Shown here one piece after another: positions 1 to 4,901 of a stretch of 7,116 bases of DNA (position 1 is the first letter of the stretch; each line of letters begins with the position of its first letter). The stretch spans positions 1 to 7,116 of the forward strand of contig JAFGKN010000460.1 of assembly GCA_016928605.1 (NCBI GenBank), given 5' to 3'. The notes below the pieces were generated by a model that had not been told where the DNA came from, made no database searches, and was given only the letters and a program-made list of their open reading frames with translations. The position numbers were made by a program, and so were the translations under genes. Source of the DNA: Planctomycetota bacterium (GTDB lineage: Bacteria; Planctomycetota; UBA8108).

Positions 1-97
1 CGGCAGACTGAGCGGGCATCGCGCCGCCGGGCGGCGGGACCGCCGCGCCCGGTCGCGCGCCAGCGGCGGATCATGCGGTCCGGCCGGCTCACGCCCC

Positions 98-133
98 GGG
101 GAGTGGAGGGCTCGATTTCCCCCCGTCTTTTTT
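98..133 (+). terminator. Weak terminator-like hairpin plus T-tract
   Basis: GGGGA at 98-102 can pair with TCCCC at 118-122 across a 15-base loop, and T6 lies at 128-133, six bases beyond the stem. The stem is short and the T-tract is not immediately adjacent, so this is a marginal intrinsic terminator for a gene to the left of the window. It could be only a pyrimidine-rich spacer. Confidence 0.2.
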
Positions 134-157
134 CTCTTTCCCGCCGGCTCGTGCGAG

Positions 158-163
158 TACAAT
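158..163 (+). promoter_or_regulatory. Candidate -10 box (TACAAT) for the FHA-GAF gene
   Basis: TACAAT matches the sigma70 -10 consensus at five of six positions and sits in an otherwise very GC-rich stretch. No good -35 hexamer lies 17 bases upstream (TCTTTC at 135-140), so the call rests on the -10 alone. If used, transcription would begin near 170 and leave a leader of about 180 bases before the ATG at 352. A second TACAAT occurs at 7089-7094. Confidence 0.35.
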
Positions 164-332
164 GAGCCCACCGAGTTAGGGAATTGATAGAAAACACCCA
201 GGTGCGTTCGGTGGTGACCCGCCTGCCGGGGCTTTCCCGATCGGAGCGGCAGCCAGCCGACCAGGGGTCGAGACCAACGATCGAGGCGGGTTCGAAGTCC
301 GAAGCCGCCTGGAAGAGGAAACGTCGCGCTCA

Positions 333-341
333 GAGAGGGGG
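333..341 (+). promoter_or_regulatory. Ribosome binding site deciding the ATG 352 start
   Basis: GAGAGGGGG is a purine-rich Shine-Dalgarno-like stretch ending ten bases before ATG 352. It is the only good ribosome binding site near the 5' end of this frame and is the main reason to prefer ATG 352 over the in-frame TTG at 184. Confidence 0.6.
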
Positions 342-351
342 TCGAATCGAT

Positions 352-1914
352 ATGCACGACATCGAGTCCGGTTGGGAGATCGAGTGGGTCATCCGCGGCG
401 CCGACGGGGAGGAGATCGAGCTCCCCGTGAGGCCGCACCGGAGCTTGACGGTGGGCCGGGATCTGACGTCCGACATCTCCCTCGTCGATGCCGGCATCTC
501 GCGGCATCACGCCACGATCTGCGAGGAGGAGGGCGGCCTCTGGATCGAGGATCTCCACAGCCAGAACGGCACCTACGTCAACATGGAGCGCGTGTTCCGC
601 GCTCCGCTCCAGGAGGGGGACCTCATCACCTTCGGCCGCGTCCACTTCACGCTGCTCTCGCGCCGGCGCCGCACCGAGCAGGACGTCGAGCTGCTCCGCC
701 CCCTGTCGAGCTCCGACCTCGCGCAGCTGCTCCGGATCACGCGCCGGCTGACGACCGCCCAGGACCCGACGACGGTCTTCCAGCGCGCCCTCGACGCCCT
801 CTCCGAGGCGCTCGACTGCGACCGGGGAGCCGTGCTGGGGTGCGATCCATCGCACGGCGGATTCCAGCCGCTCGCCGTCCGCGCGCGCAACGGCTTTCCC
901 GAGCTGGAAAGCCTCCGGTCGGAGCCCGTCCTGCAGACGGTGGTCCAGGGGCGGAAGGTGCGGGCGCTGTACCGCGGCCGCGACGGATTCCGCGATCCTC
1001 ACCCGGAAGGGATGGCGGAGAGCCTCGACTACCCGACCGTCCTCGTCCCCGTCCACGCCTGGCAGCGCCCCGTGGGAGTGATCTACCTGGACCGCCACCT
1101 TCAGGGGCGGCCCTTCCGGCCGGCTGAGGTCGATTTCCTCTCCGCCTTCGCCTGGATCTCCGAGGGGATCTTCGGCGCCTCGCAGCACGCCTGCGACCTC
1201 CTCCTCTCGAAGGAGAGGCTCGAGGCCCACGTGGGCCACCGCGGCCTGCGTCGGACCGAGCGGCTCCTCGCCGCCGACGCCGCTGCGGCCTCCGAGGTGG
1301 CCGGCGGATTCTCGAGGTTCTTCGCCCAGTGGACGCGCCAGCTCGACCGGCTGGGACGGCGCATGGAAGAGGCGCAACTGGCCGAGGAGGAAAGGGATGC
1401 CGTGGCCGAGCTGCGCCGGCTGACCCTGACCGCTCGGGCGTCCAAGCTGCTCTGGATCGCGCCGCCCACCGCCCGCGACGCCGTCGATCTGAGCCGGCTG
1501 GCCCGCTGCGCTCTGCGCTCCAGCGGCAGGAGCGAGGACGACCTGCGCCTGGCCGAATCGATGCCCAGAGCGCTGGCGCCGCCCGAGGCGCTCGAGGTGG
1601 TGCTGAAGCTGCTCGCGGAGGCCGCCCTGGCAGGCGAGGACGAGGAGCCCGCCGGTGAGCCGGAGCCGGCCTCCGAGCCGCTGCTCGCGGTCGAGGTCGC
1701 CGCCGACGGCAACTGGATCACGATCCGCTTCCGCACGGCCGTCCCGCGCCGGCGCGAGATCGACCGCGATCGCGAGCTCTTCCTCGACCTGGCGGAGCAG
1801 CTCGCCTCCCGGTGCCTCCACGGGACGATCCGCGCGAGGGCGGCGGAAGGCCGCGCGATCGAGCTCGATCTGCCGGTCGCCGCCGGCGCCCTCGACGAGA
1901 CGCGCGTTCTCTGA
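352..1914 (+). CDS. FHA-GAF signalling protein with degenerate histidine-kinase-like C-terminus
   Basis: This is a 520-residue protein with no signal peptide or membrane segment, so it is probably cytoplasmic. Residues ~8-104 are a clear forkhead-associated (FHA) phosphothreonine-binding domain: GRD at 35-37, SRHH at 50-53 and NGTYVN starting at 72 are the conserved binding-loop motifs. Residues ~122-274 read as a GAF sensory domain (closing motif PVGVIYLD...F...E..FL..FA). A helical, coiled-coil-prone segment follows at ~284-369. Residues ~377-510 resemble a GHKL ATPase in outline: an N-box-like helix LEVVLKLLAEAAL at 414-426 and a final HGTIRARAAEGRAIELDLP at 490-508. The phosphoacceptor His, the N-box Asn and the DxGxG box are all missing. 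FHA domains usually link a protein to Ser/Thr kinase signalling, so it may be a phosphothreonine-recruited regulator or scaffold rather than an enzyme. The start at ATG 352 is set by the purine-rich site just upstream. The next gene converges 42 bp downstream. Confidence 0.9.
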   Translation: MHDIESGWEIEWVIRGADGEEIELPVRPHRSLTVGRDLTSDISLVDAGISRHHATICEEEGGLWIEDLHSQNGTYVNMERVFRAPLQEGDLITFGRVHFTLLSRRRRTEQDVELLRPLSSSDLAQLLRITRRLTTAQDPTTVFQRALDALSEALDCDRGAVLGCDPSHGGFQPLAVRARNGFPELESLRSEPVLQTVVQGRKVRALYRGRDGFRDPHPEGMAESLDYPTVLVPVHAWQRPVGVIYLDRHLQGRPFRPAEVDFLSAFAWISEGIFGASQHACDLLLSKERLEAHVGHRGLRRTERLLAADAAAASEVAGGFSRFFAQWTRQLDRLGRRMEEAQLAEEERDAVAELRRLTLTARASKLLWIAPPTARDAVDLSRLARCALRSSGRSEDDLRLAESMPRALAPPEALEVVLKLLAEAALAGEDEEPAGEPEPASEPLLAVEVAADGNWITIRFRTAVPRRREIDRDRELFLDLAEQLASRCLHGTIRARAAEGRAIELDLPVAAGALDETRVL

Positions 1915-1956
1915 GTGCCGGATCCTGCCGCTGCGGCGTGGTTCCTTCGCGCGCGC

Positions 1957-3072
1957 TCAGCGGCCCAGCGCGGCGAAGCCGAGGTTGTCGAGGATCTCGT
2001 GGACGCTCTCGGCGATGAGCCGCACCTTCAGATCGCGCACCTGGTCGACGAGCGGCCCGAAGAAGATGTTGGCGTCGCGGGATGGATTGTAGACCGGCTG
2101 GCCGCTCTCGTCGAAGTCGACGGGAAAGCCCTTCTCGGGGTCGCGGTGCTCGAGGATGTTCTTCGCGCGCTCGAGGAGCGCGGGGCCGATGCTCTGCGGG
2201 ATGTAGCTCCAGGCGTTCATCCCGACGACGCCGAGCTTGCCGAGTCTCCGCTGGCCCTCCACGTCGAGCTTGCGGATCGAGGAGAATCCGTGGACGACGA
2301 GGCGCTTTCCGACTCCGCGGCGGTGGAGCTCCTCGAGGATCTCCCACTGGACGCCGGTCACGGGCCGCGAGGGGACCGACTCGGTGCCGATGTTGGGCAC
2401 CACCAGCTCGAAGCCGGTCTTCTCGAGGTACTCCTCGATCTGGGCCGGATCGGTCGCCTGGCTCGCGGCCTTGCCCTTGCCGCCGGCGGCCACCTCCTCG
2501 AGGCATCCCTCGAGCACCTTCTTGCGGCCGCTCGTCTCGATGAAGCGGCGGTACTCCATCGAGTCGGCGATGTTGTCCCGCAGCGGCGAGTGCGTGTCGT
2601 CGAACATCACGCTCGAGAAGAGGTCGATGAAGTCGAGGTCGCGCAGGAGCTCGTTCTGCGACCGCTTCCCGCCCGGCAGCGTGTGGTGGCCGTGGTCGTA
2701 GTGGTGGGAGATGTGGACGCGGCCGTAGTCGGGATCTCCCTCCTCGGTGACGGTCTGCATGAAGTGCACCGCGATCCGGGCGTTGCGGTGGAGCCTCCGC
2801 CGGTACTCGGCCGGGTCGCCCCCCTCCGACGGCAGCACGTGATCCGCGGAGAGGTACCGCGGAAGCTGCTGCATGATGTAGTGGCCGACCGTGCTGAAGA
2901 TCCCGATCGGCAGTACGTCGATGTCGTGCTCGGCGGCGAAGCGGGCCGCTCCCCGGATGATGCCGAAGATCTGGTCCTGGTCGCTGTAGCCGATGCGGGC
3001 CATCGTCAGGTCGTGATCCGCGCAGCGGCGGTAGAGCTCCATGGTCGCGTCGTGGTCGAGGACGAGAGGCAT
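1957..3072 (-). CDS. Divergent class II (fructose-bisphosphate-type) aldolase family protein
   Basis: This is a 371-residue soluble protein, close to the usual length of class IIa aldolases, which reversibly join DHAP and an aldehyde through a divalent metal. Recognisable by eye are the catalytic Asp/metal His pair in HYDHG (D126, H127), the helix entry LFSSVMFDDTHSPLRDNI (151-168), an LEGCLEE segment (187-193), an IGTES strand (228-232), the metal-His strand LVVHGFSSI (258-266, H261) and MNAWSY (285-290). Compared with E. coli-type enzymes, the position normally holding another metal His (GN-x-H-G) is Ser232, the GGSG phosphate loop is GFSS, and the Asp after the conserved Asn286 is not retained. 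The fold assignment is fairly secure; the substrate is not, and another sugar-phosphate or non-phosphorylated ketose is possible. GGAG at 3085-3082 lies nine bases before the ATG, and a good promoter lies upstream. No metabolic partner gene is adjacent. Confidence 0.8.
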   Translation of the reverse strand: MPLVLDHDATMELYRRCADHDLTMARIGYSDQDQIFGIIRGAARFAAEHDIDVLPIGIFSTVGHYIMQQLPRYLSADHVLPSEGGDPAEYRRRLHRNARIAVHFMQTVTEEGDPDYGRVHISHHYDHGHHTLPGGKRSQNELLRDLDFIDLFSSVMFDDTHSPLRDNIADSMEYRRFIETSGRKKVLEGCLEEVAAGGKGKAASQATDPAQIEEYLEKTGFELVVPNIGTESVPSRPVTGVQWEILEELHRRGVGKRLVVHGFSSIRKLDVEGQRRLGKLGVVGMNAWSYIPQSIGPALLERAKNILEHRDPEKGFPVDFDESGQPVYNPSRDANIFFGPLVDQVRDLKVRLIAESVHEILDNLGFAALGR

Positions 3073-3081
3073 CGCTGAGAT

Positions 3082-3085
3082 CTCC
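3082..3085 (-). promoter_or_regulatory. Ribosome binding site of the aldolase-family gene
   Basis: GGAG on the minus strand ends nine bases before the ATG at 3072, a normal Shine-Dalgarno spacing. It supports that start codon. Confidence 0.6.
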
Positions 3086-3123
3086 GGTCCGTTGGATGGG
3101 GACTTGGGGGACGAAGGAGGGCC

Positions 3124-3151
3124 ATTATCGCCGAAGGAGCGGCGCTGTCAC
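3124..3151 (-). promoter_or_regulatory. Sigma70-like promoter for the aldolase-family gene
   Basis: On the minus strand, GTGACA (3151-3146) and GATAAT (3129-3124) each match the -35 and -10 consensus at five of six positions and are separated by 16 bases. This is the best promoter in the window. The predicted transcript start near 3117 gives a leader of about 45 bases that contains the GGAG site. Confidence 0.6.
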
Positions 3152-3177
3152 CCCCATCCGCCGCGGAATCGTTCTGC

Positions 3178-3206
3178 TTGACGCGCTGCTCGGCCGGTCT
3201 GATGAT
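3178..3206 (+). promoter_or_regulatory. Candidate sigma70-like promoter for the propeller gene
   Basis: TTGACG (3178-3183, five of six matches to the -35 consensus) is followed after 17 bases by GATGAT (3201-3206, four of six to -10). Transcription from about 3213 would give a leader of about 80 bases before ATG 3295. The -10 box is weak, so this is only a candidate. Confidence 0.4.
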
Positions 3207-3280
3207 GGCCATCGAGACCCGGCACCGGGCGGGGCCATCACCGGCTTCGCGTCCCCGGACTCGCGCGGGACGCCTTCTCG

Positions 3281-3285
3281 GGAGG
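3281..3285 (+). promoter_or_regulatory. Strong ribosome binding site deciding the ATG 3295 start
   Basis: GGAGG lies nine bases before ATG 3295. The frame is open further upstream to a TTG at 3178, but that extension lacks a comparable site and would bury the signal peptide behind about 39 residues. Confidence 0.75.
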
Positions 3286-3294
3286 AAACTCACC

Positions 3295-4830
3295 ATGGCG
3301 GGGAAAGCGTGGATCTCGCGGGCGGCGATGGGGGTGCTCTTTGCGCTTGCGTCGCCTGCGGCAAGACTGCCGTCCGAGGAAGTGGTGATCGTCACCGACA
3401 TCAACGTGGGGACGGCCGGCTCCTACCCCTCGTACCTGCTCGTCTCCGGGGACGTCCTCTACTTCCGCGCCAACAACGTCTCCGGCGGCAACAACACCGA
3501 GCTCTGGCGCTACGACGGCGCCGCCGCCGAGATGGTCGCAGACGTGAACCCTGGGCCGACGGGCTCCGATCCGGCCTATCTGACGATGTTCCGCGGCGAT
3601 CTCTACTTCAGCGCGCGCGGCTGCGACTCCTGCGGCACGAGGCTCTGGCGCTACGACGGCGCCGAGGTCGCGCTCGCGCCAGGAAGCGAGTCGGGCGCCG
3701 GCAATCCGCAGGAGCTCTTCGTCCACGCGGATCGTCTCCTCTTCCGCGCGTTCCGGAGCGGCATCGGAATCGAGCTCTGGGAGTTCGATGGAACCAGCCA
3801 GACGCCGATCGACATCTTTCCCGGCAGCGGGAGCTCCTATCCCCAGCACTTCATCGAGTACGAAGGGAGCCTCTACTTCAATGCCGGCGTCGCGAACGAC
3901 GGCGGCGAGCTCTGGCGCTGCGATGGAAGCGCTCCGCAGCTAGCCCTCAACATCACTCCCGGCTACGGATCGAGCCCCGAGTGGTTCGTCGTCTACGACG
4001 GCCATCTCTACTTCTCCGCGGACGATGGCACCTCTGGACGGGAGCTCTGGCGCTACGACGGCGTCAGGGGCGAGCTCGCGGCCGACATCAACGAGGGGCC
4101 GGGCTCCTCCAATCCGTCGGGCATGACCGTCTACCGGGGGGAGATCTACTTCTGCGCCGAGGACGATCCCGACGGACCCGAGGGATACGAGCTCTGGCGC
4201 TACGACGGCGCGCGGGCCGAGCTGGTGGCCAACATCAACGAGAATCCTCCGCTGCCGTTCGTCGATCCGGTGCATCACTCCTTCCCCAGCGACTTCATCG
4301 TCTTCGAGGACATCCTCTACTTCGCGGCCGACGACGGCATCCACGGCCGGGAGCTCTGGAGGTACGACGGCGAAACGGCCTCGCTGGTCGCAGACATCTG
4401 GCCCGGCCCGAGCGGATCGAACCTCGGCGAGTTGGTGATCTACCGCGGCCAGCTCTTCTTCCTCGCCGACGACAGCGAGTCCGGAGGCGAGCTGGGGACC
4501 TCTTCGCCTGTCTTCTGGCGGCTGGCGACGCCCGCTCCGCCGGCCGCCTTCCGGCGCGGGGACGTCAATGCCGACGCCGAGATCGACCTGAGCGACGCGG
4601 TGGCGGTCCTGCAGCATCTCTTTCTCGGCCGGCCCCAGCACCTCGCGTGCGAGAAGAGCGCGGACAGCGACGACAGCGGCGATGTCGCCATCACCGACGC
4701 GATCCAGATCCTCCAGCTCCTCTTCCTGGGCGGCCCTCCCCCCGAGGAGCCCTTTCCAGGCTGCGGACTGGATGAGTCGCCTGACGCCCTGAGCTGCGAC
4801 GCCTACTCCCCCTGCGAAGTCAGCCGCTGA
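3295..4830 (+). CDS. Secreted ELWRYDG-repeat (beta-propeller-like) protein with dockerin-like tail
   Basis: This is a 511-residue exported protein. Residues 1 to ~23 form a signal peptide: basic MAGKAWISR, hydrophobic AAMGVLFALAS, and an ALA cleavage candidate at 17-19. Eight tandem units of ~45 residues fill 33-410, each with the pattern ..DI.PG..S.P......G.LYF.A.D...G.ELWRYDG. The ELW motif falls at 69, 116 (RLW), 160, 205, 250, 299 and 353; the eighth unit is degenerate (ELGTSSPVFWRL, 399-410). Four short strand-like stretches per unit suggest a beta-propeller, possibly eight-bladed. Residues 422-480 form a double EF-hand, dockerin-like module: loop 1 has D423, N425, D427, D431, D434, and loop 2 has D457, D459, D463, D468. 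Each loop is followed by a helix ending LFLG. The tail carries Cys 452, 490, 501 and 507. No catalytic motif is visible. A surface-binding or adhesion role is plausible but unproven. The convergent gene to the right ends in the same module. Confidence 0.9.
   Translation: MAGKAWISRAAMGVLFALASPAARLPSEEVVIVTDINVGTAGSYPSYLLVSGDVLYFRANNVSGGNNTELWRYDGAAAEMVADVNPGPTGSDPAYLTMFRGDLYFSARGCDSCGTRLWRYDGAEVALAPGSESGAGNPQELFVHADRLLFRAFRSGIGIELWEFDGTSQTPIDIFPGSGSSYPQHFIEYEGSLYFNAGVANDGGELWRCDGSAPQLALNITPGYGSSPEWFVVYDGHLYFSADDGTSGRELWRYDGVRGELAADINEGPGSSNPSGMTVYRGEIYFCAEDDPDGPEGYELWRYDGARAELVANINENPPLPFVDPVHHSFPSDFIVFEDILYFAADDGIHGRELWRYDGETASLVADIWPGPSGSNLGELVIYRGQLFFLADDSESGGELGTSSPVFWRLATPAPPAAFRRGDVNADAEIDLSDAVAVLQHLFLGRPQHLACEKSADSDDSGDVAITDAIQILQLLFLGGPPPEEPFPGCGLDESPDALSCDAYSPCEVSR
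3391..4524 (+). repeat. Eight tandem ELWRYDG units inside the propeller gene
   Basis: The units repeat every ~45 codons. The DNA of the core motif is nearly constant: GCTCTGGCGCTACGACGG recurs exactly at 3501, 3642, 4044 and 4191, with diverged versions in the copies starting at 3772, 3907 and 4351. Loops between motifs vary in length; spacing between successive motifs is 44-54 residues. The last unit has lost the ELW..DG signature. Confidence 0.85.
4558..4734 (+). other. Dockerin-like double EF-hand module, propeller protein
   Basis: Two duplicated segments, GDVNADAEIDLSDAV... and ADSDDSGDVAITDAI..., each place acidic or Asn residues at the 1, 3, 5, 9 and 12 positions expected of a dockerin-type Ca2+ loop. 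Ser461 and Ala465 replace two ligands in the second loop. An ILQLLFLGG-type helix end follows each. In cellulosomal proteins such modules bind cohesins; in the lineages suggested here they occur on many unrelated secreted proteins and their partner is usually unknown. Confidence 0.75.
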
Positions 4831-4901
4831 GCGCGGAGTTTGACAAGATCCCGGGCGCCTGAGCCGCGCCTTCGCCCGCCGGCGGCGCGCCTACAGGACG
4901 A
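4831..4901. terminator. Short convergent spacer with GC-rich inverted repeats, possible bidirectional terminator
   Basis: The 71 bp between the two convergent stop codons contains GGCGC/GCGCC (4854-4858 with 4866-4870, 7-base loop), GCGCC/GGCGC (4866-4870 with 4884-4888) and the perfect palindrome CCGCCGGCGG (4876-4885). There is no T-tract on either strand, so a classical intrinsic terminator is not shown. The position, between two converging genes, is the main argument for a terminating role. Confidence 0.3.

Larger units (their letters stand above)
1..351. other. Upstream intergenic and leader region, no gene supported
   Basis: No convincing coding sequence is visible. The first ~100 bases are very GC-rich and contain a short hairpin-capable palindrome (22-36, CGCCGC/GCGGCG). 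A pyrimidine tract with six consecutive T (128-133) and a TACAAT box (158-163) follow. The reading frame of gene 1 stays open upstream to a TTG at 184. The stretch 184-351 has much weaker third-position GC preference than the gene body, encodes a low-complexity basic peptide, and its TTG lacks a well-spaced ribosome binding site. I therefore read it as an untranslated leader rather than an N-terminal extension. Confidence 0.55.
3073..3294. other. Divergent intergenic region between aldolase and propeller genes
   Basis: This 222-bp spacer separates two genes transcribed away from each other. It holds a minus-strand promoter (3151-3124), a plus-strand promoter candidate (3178-3206), a ribosome binding site for each gene, and an 8-bp direct repeat CGAAGGAG (3112-3119 and 3132-3139) flanking the minus-strand -10 box. 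The two promoters do not overlap; their outer edges are 26 bases apart. Confidence 0.6.

Noticed and set aside
1927..1937. GCCGC-T-GCGGC palindrome between the first two convergent genes as a terminator
   Set aside because: The usable stem is only four base pairs with a three-base loop and no T-tract on either strand, which is expected by chance in such GC-rich DNA.
1915..3078. Long plus-strand open frame (387 codons) opposite the aldolase gene
   Set aside because: It is the antisense shadow of the aldolase-family gene in high-GC DNA. Its translation is low-complexity and acidic/hydrophobic without domain motifs, while the minus strand has clear family motifs, a ribosome binding site and a promoter.
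4480..4530. Possible frameshift where the eighth propeller unit loses ELW (ELGTSSPVFWRL)
   Set aside because: The other frames give no continuation of the repeat, and the original frame continues into an intact dockerin-like module, so natural degeneration or a linker is a better explanation.
3096..4775. 559-codon plus-strand frame overlapping the propeller gene
   Set aside because: It is an arginine-rich frame-shifted shadow of the ELWRYDG-repeat gene. It has no ribosome binding site of its own, and its repeats simply mirror those of the real frame.
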